A stretch of DNA of 64,000 nt, from contig NZ_AOIU01000045.1 of assembly GCF_000337455.1 (NCBI RefSeq), positions 57,412 through 121,411 of the forward strand, written 5' to 3'. Origin of the DNA: Halosimplex carlsbadense 2-9-1 (GTDB lineage: Archaea; Halobacteriota; Halobacteria; Halobacteriales; Haloarculaceae). The notes beneath the pieces were generated by a model that was not told the origin of the DNA, made no database searches, and saw only the letters and a list, made by a program, of their open reading frames with translations. The position numbers and the translations under genes were made by a program. Below, piece by piece: positions 1-8,739 of this stretch (position 1 is the first letter of the stretch; every line of letters begins with the position of its first letter).

Positions 1-25
1 CATCAGAGATGTGTATAAGAGACAG
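1..25. other. Tn5/Nextera mosaic-end adapter at contig edge
   Basis: Bases 7-25 read AGATGTGTATAAGAGACAG, the 19-bp Tn5 mosaic end used in Nextera libraries. This is untrimmed library adapter, not genome sequence. Genomic sequence starts at about base 26, so the left edge is a contig end. Confidence 0.95.
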
Positions 26-2697
26 CGGCGTACGAGGCGCCCTCGCCTGCGCTCCCCCTGCTCGCGCTCATGCAGGAACAGAACGAGGAGGTACGGGGGA
101 AGTACTACTCGGAGGATACGCCGCTCTCCGAAATCGACGACACGCTCTCCGATGGGGGGTTCACCGGCTTCATCGAGCTCTCGGAGAACGTCCTCAGCGG
201 CGACTACTACGTCGTCTACCACCGCGGCCGCTCGATGGCCGTCGCCTGGGTGGGCAACAGCGGCCAGTTGCTCACCGACGACGAGGCGTTCGAGCGCGCC
301 GACGACGAGGTCGGCATCTTCGCTGTCCACCCGGCGGAGCTCGACCCCGTCGAGATTCCCGACGTCGACGACGGTACGGACGCCGCCGGGACCGCCGACT
401 CCGACGCGGTGGCCGCCGCCGGAGGGACGACCGCGGTCGACGAACCCGACCCGGACGCCGGGACCGATCCGGACACCGCCGCGGCCGAAGACACCGCCTC
501 CGCGGAGCCGACCGCAGGTGCGGAGCCGGACGACACGTCGCGGGCCACCGAGTCGGGTTCCGCCGGTTCCGAGCCCGCGGACAGGGACTCGACCGCGGAA
601 CCCGGACCGGCCGACGCCGACCCGGTCTCGGACGAGGCGACGGCTGGCACCCCGGAGACAGTCGACGAACGGCCCCGAGACTCGGACGCAGTGACCGAGA
701 ACGGACCCGGCGAAGGGGCCGCGAACGCGAGCGGGGCCAGCGACGGCTCGGGCACCGACACCGCGGCGACCGAGACGGGAGACGGACCCGCCGACCGCTC
801 CGGCGACCGGAGCCGAACCGGGGGGTCGGTGGGATCCGACCGCGCACGCGAGAGCGAGCGGTCGCCGGCGACCGACGCGGACCGAGTGGGTGAGACCGGC
901 GGACGCGCGACCGACCGGGACGAGGCGGAGCGGACGCCCTCTGACCGGGAGACCGACCGAGGGGATCGGCCAGACCCCTCGGAGCGACGGAGCGACCGTA
1001 CGGACCGAGACGGGGCCGGCGACGACCGGACCCCGGAGCGCGGATCGACCTCGCGGACCGCCGAGCCGGCGACGGATCGTGGTTCGGACCACGGGTCCGG
1101 AGCGAGTGCCGACCGAACGGAGTCACCGGGCGGCCGGGGACGCGAGTCGACCGAGTCGCGGCCGACCGACGCACACGCGAGCGAGTCGAGTCGGGACGCG
1201 GTGCGCGACCGTGGCGGCGGTGCGACCGATTCGCCGGACAGGACCGCCGACACGGGCCCCGCCGAGGAGTCGCGCGCGGTCGGCCGGAGCGGCGACTCCG
1301 GTGGCGCGGCGGCGGGCGCCACCACCCCGGGCCAGCTGGAGACGCACTCGATCCCCTCGCTGGACCCCTCGCGGACGACGACCCGCGAGTCCGACGACGG
1401 GGCCGCCGCGGCGGCGTCGACACCGGACGACTCGCCGGCCGGGGGCTCGACCGAGACCGCCGCGGCGTCGGCGGTCAAAGACGGGTCCGCGTCGCCCGCC
1501 CGCGAGCCCGACGACCGGGGGAGCGGCCGAACAGAGGACCGGGACCAGAGGGCCCCGACGGGCGCGTCGGAGACGCACTCGGAGGCCGCGTCGGCGGAGT
1601 CGCGGACGGCGGAGGCCGCGCCGCCCGACTCGCGAGCGGGCGAGTCGGGGGTCGGACGGACCGACGAGCGGGTGGCCGACCTCGAAGACGAACTCGCCGA
1701 GCGCGAGAGCGAGATCGACCGCCTGGAGGCCGACCTCGCGGCCGCCGAGTCCGAGCGCGACGAGCTGCGCTCGCAGCTGGAGGTGGTGCGGGCCGAGCGC
1801 GACGACCTGCAGTCCCGTGTCGAGCGCGTCGAGTCCGACCGCGACCAGCTGACGCGCGAGCGCGACGGGCTGGAGTCGGAGGTCGCCGACCTGCAGTCCG
1901 AGGTCGAGCGGCTGGAGGGGCAACTCGCCGAAATCGAGGAGGAGTTCGGCGCGGCGGTCGACGCCGAACAGCGGTTGAGCCCGGGCGAGGCGCTCGACGG
2001 GACCAACCTCTTCGTCCGCTACGAGTCCAAGGGGAAGGCGACGCTGGAGACGGCCCACGCCGGCGAGGCGAGCCGCCAGGAGGTCGGCGAGAACCTCGGG
2101 CTTGAGTACCACACCCAGTTCGACAGCGCGACGGCCTCGGTCGGCGGCCGGCCGTTCGACGAGTTCCTCCGCGACACGATGCAGTTCCGATTCGTCACCT
2201 GGGTGATCGAGAACCTGCTCTACGAGATCCGCGACACCGGTAAGGTGTCGGCGCTACAGGACCTCTACGACGCGATCCCGCAGATCGACCGCGCCGAACT
2301 CAACGGGACGGTCACCACCGAATACACCGAGGACGGCCAGGAGCGCCGGAGCCAGGAGTCGTTCGACGTGGTGATGCGCGACCGGATGGGCAACGCCCTG
2401 CTGACCGCGAACATGAACGACTCCCGCCAGGCCGCCAGCGAGAGCATGATGTCGGCGCTCGTCACGGCCTCCTCGCACGTCGGCGAGTCGACGGCGTCGC
2501 TCGGCGCCTCCTTCCTCGTCACGTCGAGTTTCTTCGAGCCGGAGGCGCTGGAGACCGCCGCCGACGCGACCAGCGGCGGGCTGCTCAGCCGCGACAAGCG
2601 CGAGAGCTTCGTGAAGCTGGCCCGCAAACAGGGGTATCACCTCTGTCTGGTCGAGGCGCGAGAAGAGAAGTTCCACCTGGCCGTCCCCGAGCTGTAG
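26..2697 (+). CDS. large acidic low-complexity coiled-coil protein (5' partial)
   Basis: The open frame runs from the adapter junction through an internal ATG at 70, so the true start is probably lost. Counting from that ATG, residues 1-105 form a compact folded-looking domain. Residues about 110-530 are low-complexity and rich in Asp, Glu, Ser, Thr, Arg and Gly. Residues about 540-630 form a long charged coiled coil of E/R/D heptads. Residues about 635-875 form a second folded domain without a recognisable catalytic motif. No signal peptide or membrane segment is visible. It resembles a haloarchaea-only family sometimes annotated as a regulator. Two domains joined by a disordered linker and coiled coil would suit a scaffold, but function is unknown. 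Confidence 0.75.
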
Positions 2698-2718
2698 AAC
2701 GGGCGACGACTCCGAAAA

Positions 2719-3024
2719 TCAGTTCTCGACTTCGGCCGCTTCCTCGATTTTCATCCCTTCGAGCTTCTCGATGATGTGGTCGACCTTGCCGTCCAGGTCC
2801 TCGACGAACTCCCCTGTCTGTTCGGTCGTGATAGCGCCCTGGCTCGACGGCTCGATGAGGTTCTCCTCCTCGAGAACGCGCAGCGAGTACCGCACCTTGT
2901 GGTGCGGGTAGCCGGTCTCGTTGGACATCTTGACGATCCCGATCGGCTCGTTCTGGATCACCATCCGCAGTACCTGCAGATGCCGCTCCAGCATGTCTAC
3001 TTCCTTCTCAAGTCTGTCTATCAT
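2719..3024 (-). CDS. small winged-helix DNA-binding protein
   Basis: 101 residues. It opens with an amphipathic helix (residues 1-25, leucine/glutamate rich, probably dimerising). A winged-helix fold follows at about residues 28-70, with a helix-turn-helix over IGIVKMSNETGYPHHKVRYS and a wing around EEENLIEP. The C-terminal helix is acidic. It resembles the small stand-alone regulators common in haloarchaea. It diverges from purA, and a TATA-like TTTTAAA element at about 3051-3057 lies 27-33 bp upstream of the ATG, so the transcript is probably nearly leaderless. The target is unknown; autoregulation or control of purA would fit the divergent arrangement. Confidence 0.8.
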   Translation of the reverse strand: MIDRLEKEVDMLERHLQVLRMVIQNEPIGIVKMSNETGYPHHKVRYSLRVLEEENLIEPSSQGAITTEQTGEFVEDLDGKVDHIIEKLEGMKIEEAAEVEN

Positions 3025-3049
3025 GGCAATTGTTAACTTGTGTTTGAGG

Positions 3050-3058
3050 GTTTTAAAG
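3050..3058 (-). promoter_or_regulatory. TATA box of the winged-helix gene
   Basis: The AT-rich stretch GTTTTAAAG is isolated in a GC-rich context, about 30 bp upstream of the start codon at 3024. This is the normal spacing for a leaderless haloarchaeal promoter. Confidence 0.55.
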
Positions 3059-3135
3059 GTTGCTGTCGGCCCGGGGATCGAAGGAAAGCGAACCGGCTTC
3101 AGGTGCCGCGTTACGCTCGGACGGCCACGCGACGA

Positions 3136-3165
3136 GCTACCAGTTTCGGGCTTGACCGTGGTAGC
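3136..3165. repeat. 7-bp inverted repeat in the purA divergent region
   Basis: GCTACCA (3136-3142) and TGGTAGC (3159-3165) are perfect inverted arms separated by 16 nt. They lie between the divergent HTH gene and purA, outside both core promoters. This is a possible operator or RNA hairpin; function is unproven. Confidence 0.4.
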
Positions 3166-3285
3166 AGTTAACGATTCCGGTCACGGGGGCGGTCGGTCAC
3201 CGGGGCGAAGCGTGCGGGAGTCCGCGCTGGGGCCGCCGCGGTCGGTGTCGTGGCCCCGTCGAGCGGGGCGGCCGCCGGACCGTAA

Positions 3286-3297
3286 TCTGTTTACACC
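3286..3297 (+). promoter_or_regulatory. purA core promoter
   Basis: TCTGTTTACA is the only AT-rich patch just upstream of purA. It is centred about 28 bp before the ATG at 3319, consistent with a TATA box and a leaderless transcript. Confidence 0.5.
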
Positions 3298-3318
3298 GGC
3301 CCACGGAATCTCGGGTGT

Positions 3319-4704
3319 ATGACCGTCACCATCGTCGGTTCGCAGCTCGGCGACGAGGGGAAGGGTGGCATCGTCGACGTCTACGGTGAGGAGGCAGACG
3401 TCGTCGTTCGCTACCAGGGCGGCGACAACGCCGGCCACACCGTCGTCCACGAAGGCGAGGAGTACAAGCTCTCGCTCGTGCCGAGCGGCGCGATCCGCGG
3501 CAAGGTCAACGTGCTCGGCAACGGCTGTGTCGTCAACCCCCGCACGCTGTTCGACGAACTCGACGCCCTCCGCGAGCGCGGCCTCGACCCCGACGTGCGC
3601 GTCGCCGAACGCGCCCACGTCATCCTCCCGTACCACCGCCTCCTCGACGGCATCGAGGAGGAAGTCAAGAGCGAGGACGACGACGAGATCGGCACCACCG
3701 GTCGCGGCATCGGCCCTACCTACGAGGACAAGGCCGGCCGCCGCGGCGTCCGCGTCGGCGACCTGCTCGACCAGAGCGTGCTCCGCGAGCGTCTGGAGTA
3801 CGCCGTCCCTCAGAAGCGCGCGCTCGTCGAGGACGTGTACGGGCTGGCTATCGACGACCTCGACGACCCCGAGGCGCTGGATCTCGAAGCCCTCTACGAC
3901 GAATTCGCCGGCTACGGCGAGCGCCTCGCCGGCGAGGAGATGACCGTCAACGCCGGCGACTTCCTGGCCGACCGGCTGGCCGCCGGCGACAACGTCATGT
4001 TCGAGGGGGCGCAGGGGACCGTCCTCGACATCGATCACGGCAACTACCCGTTCGTCACGTCCTCGAACCCGACCGCGGGCGGCGCCGCCGTCGGCTCCGG
4101 GGTCGCCCCGGGCGCCGTCGGCGACGGCGAGGTCGTCGGCATCGTCAAAGCCTACCTCTCGCGGGTCGGCAGCGGCCCGATGCCGACCGAACTCGGCGGC
4201 GTCCCCGGCGACACGCCGGGCTACGACGGCGACCCCGAGAACCCCGAGACCGAACGCGAGGAACTGGCCACCTACATCCGCGAGGAAGGCCACGAGTTCG
4301 GCACGGTCACCGGCCGCCCGCGGCGGGTCGGCTGGCTCGACGTGCCGATGCTTCGCCACGCCGCCCGCGTCAACGGCTTCACCGGCCTGGCCGTCAACCA
4401 CATCGACACCCTGGCCGGCCTGGACGAGGTGAAGGTCGGCCACACCTACCGGCTCGACGGCGAGGCACTCGACACCATGCCCGCCACGACCGAGAAGTGG
4501 GCCGACTGCGAGGCCGAATTCCGGAGCTTCGACGGCTGGGACGACTGCGACTGGGCCGACGTCGCCGCCGAGGGCTACGACGCGCTGCCCGAGAACGCGA
4601 AGACGTACCTGGAGTACCTCGAAGCCGAACTCGACGCGGCGGTGTACGCCGTCGGCGTCGGCCCCGGCCGCGAGGAGACGGTCGTCCGCGAGAACCCCTT
4701 CTAA
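3319..4704 (+). CDS. purA: adenylosuccinate synthase
   Basis: Cytosolic enzyme that joins IMP and aspartate using GTP to give adenylosuccinate, the first committed step to AMP. The 461-residue length suits the family. The GDEGKG phosphate loop is at residues 11-16, with catalytic Asp12, and GGDNAGHT holds catalytic His40. The GTTGRGIGPTYEDKAGRRG segment of the IMP site follows. The C-terminal third includes the substrate loop VTGRPRRVGWLD. The ATG lies about 28 bp after a TATA-like box. It is transcribed alone; the upstream neighbour is a divergent winged-helix gene. Confidence 0.97.
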   Translation: MTVTIVGSQLGDEGKGGIVDVYGEEADVVVRYQGGDNAGHTVVHEGEEYKLSLVPSGAIRGKVNVLGNGCVVNPRTLFDELDALRERGLDPDVRVAERAHVILPYHRLLDGIEEEVKSEDDDEIGTTGRGIGPTYEDKAGRRGVRVGDLLDQSVLRERLEYAVPQKRALVEDVYGLAIDDLDDPEALDLEALYDEFAGYGERLAGEEMTVNAGDFLADRLAAGDNVMFEGAQGTVLDIDHGNYPFVTSSNPTAGGAAVGSGVAPGAVGDGEVVGIVKAYLSRVGSGPMPTELGGVPGDTPGYDGDPENPETEREELATYIREEGHEFGTVTGRPRRVGWLDVPMLRHAARVNGFTGLAVNHIDTLAGLDEVKVGHTYRLDGEALDTMPATTEKWADCEAEFRSFDGWDDCDWADVAAEGYDALPENAKTYLEYLEAELDAAVYAVGVGPGREETVVRENPF

Positions 4705-4927
4705 CCGCGATCGGTCCGGGACTCTCCGGCTCGCCGCCCGGCGCCCACTGTCCGCCACCGGCGATCGGAGTCGTGCAATATTTTCCGCTCCGCGAAAGCT
4801 ACTTGTTCCGTCGCACTGGCATGTGTATGTGTAGCAAAGACACACGGTACCTCGCCCGAGTACCGGACGGCAATGTATCGAGCGGCTGAGCGGTGGTGGG
4901 CCGCGGCCGGAGTCAGACGAGATCACA

Positions 4928-6037
4928 GTGTCAGCACACGACTCACCGATACGACGCAGCGTCGAGGTCGAGTACTGGGTGATAGACGAACGGGGGCGGT
5001 TGACGACGCCGGGGTCGCTCGTCGAGGCGTCCCCCGGCGCCGAGCGCGAGTTCGTCGAGCCGCTGCTCGAGATCAAGACGACACCCTGCGAGACGACGAG
5101 GGCCCTGCGCGACGAACTCCGCGAGCGCGTGACAGCGGTCCTCGACCGCGCCGACGAGGTGGGCAAGGGACTCGTCCCGCTGGCGACACCGATCCACGCC
5201 GAGGAGATCGCCGATATACCGGCCGAGCGCACGCGCATCCAGAACGAGGTCGTCGGGTCGGCCTTCGAGTACGTGCGCCACTGCGCGGGCACGCACGTCC
5301 ACGTCGAGCAGCGGCCGGGGGCCGCGGTCGACCAGCACAACGCCTTCGTCGCGCTCGACCCGGCGCTGGCGCTGGCCAACTCCTCGCCGTACTTCCGGGG
5401 CCAACGCCTCGCTGCGGGCGCCCGTTCGAAGCTCTACCGCTGGATGGCCTACGACGACCTGCCCCACCAGGGCCGGCTGTGGCCCTACGTCGCCGACCGC
5501 GAGGAGTACACCCGGCGGCTGGAGCGGCGCTACGAGGACTTCGAGACGGCGGCCATCGACGCCGGGGTCGACCGCCGGGCAGTCGCCAAGCACTTCGACC
5601 CCGACAGCGCCGTCTGGACGCCCGTCCAGTTCCGCGAAGCGTTCTCGACCGTCGAGTGGCGCTCGCCCGACGCCGCCCTCCCGAGCGACGTGATCCGCCT
5701 GGCCGACCGGCTCGCCGCCCTCGTCGGCCGTCTGGACGAGGTCGAGGTGCGGATCGAGGGCGACCGCGGCCGGGTCGGTCGCGACGAGATCGTCCTGCCG
5801 GAGTTCGACGCCGTCATCGGCTACGTCAACGACGCGATCCGGGACGGCCTCGCCTCGGCGTCGATCCGGGGCTACCTCGACCGGATGGGGTTCGACGTGG
5901 ACGCCTACGACCCGGTGGCCCACGAGATCGACGGCCGGGCGACCGTCTCGCCCGAGGCGGCCCGCGACATCAGGCTGGAACACGCCGACCGGCTCGCGGC
6001 CGACGTTCGCCGGGTCGGCCCGCTCACCGGCGACTGA
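4928..6037 (+). CDS. gshA: glutamate-cysteine ligase (gamma-glutamylcysteine synthesis)
   Basis: 369 residues with a GTG start. The protein matches the haloarchaeal GCS2-type ligase, which makes gamma-glutamylcysteine, the main low-molecular-weight thiol of haloarchaea. Visible family features are the N-terminal VEVEYWVID strand with an acidic metal ligand, the LEIKTTPCET segment and the CAGTHVHVEQ motif of the ATP-grasp-like catalytic core. There is no glutathione synthetase nearby, as expected for organisms that stop at gamma-glutamylcysteine. A TATA-like AATATTTT at about 4779-4786 would give a leader of about 120 nt. The exact start is less certain than the identity. Confidence 0.85.
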   Translation: MSAHDSPIRRSVEVEYWVIDERGRLTTPGSLVEASPGAEREFVEPLLEIKTTPCETTRALRDELRERVTAVLDRADEVGKGLVPLATPIHAEEIADIPAERTRIQNEVVGSAFEYVRHCAGTHVHVEQRPGAAVDQHNAFVALDPALALANSSPYFRGQRLAAGARSKLYRWMAYDDLPHQGRLWPYVADREEYTRRLERRYEDFETAAIDAGVDRRAVAKHFDPDSAVWTPVQFREAFSTVEWRSPDAALPSDVIRLADRLAALVGRLDEVEVRIEGDRGRVGRDEIVLPEFDAVIGYVNDAIRDGLASASIRGYLDRMGFDVDAYDPVAHEIDGRATVSPEAARDIRLEHADRLAADVRRVGPLTGD

Positions 6038-6095
6038 CCGTCCGCCGGGACCCGACCGCGCCGGCGCGACGAGCGACCGCCCGGCCGCCGCCCGC

Positions 6096-6275
6096 TCACG
6101 CGTGGTGGTGGACCCAGTCGCCGAACTCGACGAACGACGAGCTGTCGCACCCGCCGCAGGACCCCGGCGGTTCGAAGCTGTGGTCGCCGCCGGACTCGTG
6201 GATCGGCGTCCCCGCGTGGACGACCTGGCAGCGTTCGCAGACGTATCGTTTCGGTTCTTCGGCGACGTGTGCCAT
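6096..6275 (-). CDS. 59-residue zinc-ribbon protein
   Basis: A small protein with two cysteine pairs, CERC (residues 13-16) and CGGC (residues 40-43), which should form one treble-clef or ribbon zinc site. It ends in an aromatic/histidine-rich tail. The chosen ATG gives a compact protein; the frame stays open upstream but without ribbon-like sequence. It is one of several zinc microproteins in the window. Function unknown. Confidence 0.75.
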   Translation of the reverse strand: MAHVAEEPKRYVCERCQVVHAGTPIHESGGDHSFEPPGSCGGCDSSSFVEFGDWVHHHA

Positions 6276-6377
6276 ACGATCACTACCGCCACGGGGGCGA
6301 TAGTGTTGTTGCCGGCGTCTCCCGGCCCCTCGAGCGCGGCGGCACGGGTTCGAGGACGGGTCCCAGCCGTCCGGCAC

Positions 6378-6388
6378 GCTTTTTTGTA
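6378..6388 (+). promoter_or_regulatory. promoter of the Trm112-like gene
   Basis: CTTTTTTGTAC lies 20-30 bp upstream of the ATG at 6409 in otherwise GC-rich DNA, consistent with a TATA element and leaderless transcription. Confidence 0.5.
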
Positions 6389-6408
6389 CCCGTTCCGGAG
6401 ATACGGGT

Positions 6409-6603
6409 ATGAAAGAGGACCTGCTGGACATCGTCTGCTGCCCGCTGGACAAGCACGACCTCGAACTCGACGCGACCGAGCGCGAAGACGGCGAGATCGT
6501 CACGGGGACGTTGACCTGCACGGAGTGCGGCGAGACGTATCCGATCGAGGACGGGATCCCGAACCTGCTGCCGCCGGACATGCGCGACGAAGCGCCGGCC
6601 TGA
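6409..6603 (+). CDS. Trm112-family methyltransferase activator
   Basis: 64 residues. The sequence follows the Trm112/UPF0434 pattern: an N-terminal LLDIVCCPLDK segment, a beta hairpin, CTECG, and the terminal YPIEDGIPNLLP signature. Family members bind and stabilise SAM-dependent methyltransferases that modify tRNA, rRNA or release factor. Haloarchaeal Trm112 is known to partner several such enzymes. No methyltransferase gene is adjacent. The protein is full length for a haloarchaeal homologue. Confidence 0.88.
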   Translation: MKEDLLDIVCCPLDKHDLELDATEREDGEIVTGTLTCTECGETYPIEDGIPNLLPPDMRDEAPA

Positions 6604-6653
6604 GCGCGGTACGGCCCTGTACCTTTTTCTATCGGCCGCGCCGACTGAGGGAC

Positions 6654-7232
6654 GTGCCAGGGGATACGCTGCCCGTCCACGTCAGCCGGGACTCGCTCCA
6701 CGCGCTGGAGGTACCCGACGCCTTCGAGACGGACGGGTCGTTCGACATCGGCGTGGTCAACCACGGCGGGTCGGTCCACGTCCACATCCACCTCGACGAC
6801 GACCTCTCGGAGATCGCGACCGTCGAGGCCGGCAACCACTTCGTCGACAGCGAGAGCAAACGGGCGGTCCACGTCAGCGTCCAGGGCGCGGGCGAAGCGA
6901 CCGGAACGCTGAAGATCGCCTCCGCCTACGGCGCCGAGACCCGCTACGTCACCGTCCGGATCACCGAGCCCGACGAGGAGGAGTCCACCGTCGAAGTCGA
7001 CGAGTCGCTCTCGCAACCCCAGCCCCGCGAACCCGACGCCGGCGGTAACGGCGCCGCGACCGCCGCGCTCGCCGCCAGCCCCCAGCTGGTCGTCCTCGCG
7101 CTCGGCGTCCTCGCGCTCGGCGTCGCCGCGGCCCTCGCCCTGCTCGTCGACGAGGTCGTCGTCGTCGCCGGCGCGCTCGCGGTGCTGGTCGGCGTCCTCG
7201 CAGCCGTCTACATCGCGCTCGCCGGGGAATAA
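6654..7232 (+). CDS. haloarchaeal membrane-anchored beta-domain protein
   Basis: 192 residues from a GTG placed about 30 bp after the TATA-like CCTTTTTCTATC. Residues 1-110 look like an Ig-like or cohesin-like beta domain (DIGVVNHGGSVHVHIHLDDDL, then VRITEPDEEE). An acidic Pro/Gln linker follows, then two closely spaced C-terminal transmembrane helices at about residues 140-190. There is no N-terminal signal peptide. It fits a haloarchaea-only family (recalled as DUF7524). Function unknown. Confidence 0.7.
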   Translation: MPGDTLPVHVSRDSLHALEVPDAFETDGSFDIGVVNHGGSVHVHIHLDDDLSEIATVEAGNHFVDSESKRAVHVSVQGAGEATGTLKIASAYGAETRYVTVRITEPDEEESTVEVDESLSQPQPREPDAGGNGAATAALAASPQLVVLALGVLALGVAAALALLVDEVVVVAGALAVLVGVLAAVYIALAGE

Positions 7233-7280
7233 CCGTCAGAGACCGCGCGGTCCGGAACCCGTCGTGACCCGGTCGCGCGC

Positions 7281-8522
7281 CTACTCGCTCGCTTCCTCGT
7301 CTTCCTCGGCGTCGTCGGCCGACGGTTCGTCCGCATCCTCGACACCGTCGGTACCGCCCTCGGTGCCGTCGTCGCCCTCGTCCGGGTCGGTCGGGACGCC
7401 GGAGAGGTTCCCCTCGTCGTCGAAGCGCTTGGCGCGCAGGAATCGCGCGCGGTAGCGGTTGGCGTCGTCTTTCACGTCGGCCTCGCGGATCGCCTCGGTC
7501 CGCCCGTCGGCGACCGCGTCGACGATTTCCTCGACCTGTTCCTTCTCGCTGGGCGTGAGTTCGAACTCGTAGGTCCGGGACTGCTCGCCCTCCAGTTTCG
7601 TCCACCGGCGGGCCGCCGAGATGACGACCGAGCAGGGCTCGCGACAGGGGAACTCGCCGTCCCCGCCACTGGCGGTTTCACCGCCTCCGTCCCGGTGCGT
7701 CGACGACGCACCGCCGTCCACGTCGAGGTCGGTCTCCTCGTCGTACTGCCACTCCCGGCGTTTGAGACACTGGGAGTCGTCGCAGCAGGCCTCGGCGACC
7801 CAGTTGACGTGTTCGTAGCCCTCCCCGCGGTCCCAGGTCCTGACGACGCCGTAGATGCCGGTCTGGCGGTCGACGGTGTCCCGCCAGTGGGAGATGTCGA
7901 GGTCGCCCTCGCGCTCGCGGTACCAGTTGGCGACCGTCGCCGGGTAGACGTACTCGACGGCGGTGGCCAGGTCGGCCGGGCCCAGATCGGGGAACCGCCA
8001 GCCGGTCTGTAGCGTCGGCGCGGTCTTGAGCGGGCGATAGCGACCGCGGTCGTCGTGTTTGGTTATCTCCCGGGCGTCCAGCGGGTCGTCGTGGTCCGCC
8101 AGATCGGCGGGGTCGCTGTCGGCGTCGTCGACGTGGCGGAGGTCGTAGCGGCGGCTCCCGGTGTCGTCGACGGTCGCGGTGATCCGCAGTTGGCCCCACT
8201 CGCGGGTGACGCCAGCTTCGAGGGCGTCGTAGCGGTCGGGGACTCGCTCGTCGCCGGCGCGTTCGAGCCAGCGGAGGAAGGCCCACCGCTCGTCGGCCTG
8301 GGGCGCCTCGGCGTGCCAGAAGTACCAGTTGGTCACGTGGGCGGCGTAGTCGGCCGCGGCGTCGCTCAGGTCGTCGCCGTGGACGACCCGCTTCGACCCC
8401 TCGTCGGTGGCGAGGACGTAGCCGTCGCCCTCGGTCTCGACCGCGAACCCGTCGAACTCGATGCCGTCCGCGGCGGCCTCGGCGACCGCCTCCACCTGCG
8501 CCGGGTCCACCTGCGCGTTCAT
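7281..8522 (-). CDS. DR2241-family Fe-S protein associated with CbiX
   Basis: 413 residues. The central and C-terminal half carries a cysteine set spaced CC-x4-C ... C-x3-C (ACCDDSQC and FPCREPC), matching the 4Fe-4S site of DR2241-like proteins. In haloarchaea these are usually encoded beside a CbiX/SirB chelatase; here cbiX lies 3.3 kb downstream on the same strand. Residues about 350-413 are an acidic low-complexity tail. The likely role is in cobalt or iron chelation into sirohydrochlorin-type rings (cobamide or siroheme branch), inferred from family and context. The start ATG immediately follows a divergent spacer shared with htpX. Confidence 0.7.
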   Translation of the reverse strand: MNAQVDPAQVEAVAEAAADGIEFDGFAVETEGDGYVLATDEGSKRVVHGDDLSDAAADYAAHVTNWYFWHAEAPQADERWAFLRWLERAGDERVPDRYDALEAGVTREWGQLRITATVDDTGSRRYDLRHVDDADSDPADLADHDDPLDAREITKHDDRGRYRPLKTAPTLQTGWRFPDLGPADLATAVEYVYPATVANWYREREGDLDISHWRDTVDRQTGIYGVVRTWDRGEGYEHVNWVAEACCDDSQCLKRREWQYDEETDLDVDGGASSTHRDGGGETASGGDGEFPCREPCSVVISAARRWTKLEGEQSRTYEFELTPSEKEQVEEIVDAVADGRTEAIREADVKDDANRYRARFLRAKRFDDEGNLSGVPTDPDEGDDGTEGGTDGVEDADEPSADDAEEDEEASE

Positions 8523-8635
8523 ACGCGAAGCGAGGGACCGACTCGGAATAAACCCCGCCGTCTGCGGCCGCGGCCCGCCGGCGGGCCGCGGTCGCCGTCA
8601 CCGTCCGCTGCCGGTACTGGTCCGACCACCGGAAA

Positions 8636-8648
8636 GCGTATATCGCAG
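8636..8648 (+). promoter_or_regulatory. htpX promoter
   Basis: GCGTATATCGC is a clear TATA box in the htpX upstream region. It lies 100 bp before the htpX ATG but only about 28 bp before an ATG at 8669 that opens a 21-codon upstream frame. Confidence 0.55.
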
Positions 8649-8668
8649 TCGGACAGATCGGTCGAGCG

Positions 8669-8734
8669 ATGCGAATTCGCCCTCCACGAGACGCTCGGCG
8701 CCCGTCACGGGACCGCGGCCGACCACCGAGGTGA
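8669..8734 (+). CDS. possible 21-residue Arg/Pro-rich leader peptide
   Basis: ATG at 8669 lies at leaderless distance from the TATA box at 8638-8645. The frame encodes 21 residues with nine Arg and five Pro, and stops at 8732-8734, five bases before the htpX ATG. Placement is ideal for translational coupling or attenuation, but coding is unproven and GC-rich DNA easily gives Arg/Pro frames. Confidence 0.3.
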   Translation: MRIRPPRDARRPSRDRGRPPR

Positions 8735-8739
8735 CCCCC

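Noticed and set aside
216..2006. Long open frame opposite the first gene, and similar long antisense frames elsewhere (for example 3181-5379, 8055-9755, 50277-52004)
   Set aside because: High G+C removes stop codons from antisense frames. Their products are Arg/Pro/Ala-rich with no domain, and the strand with recognisable proteins has correct codon bias.
3010..3048. AT-rich stretch around the HTH start as an origin-like region
   Set aside because: It is short, has no origin-type repeats, no cdc6/orc1 gene is near, and it is explained by the promoter.
4820..4846. TGTGT-N7-ACACA repeat upstream of gshA
   Set aside because: Five-base arms in a CA/TG-rich stretch; too weak to call an operator.
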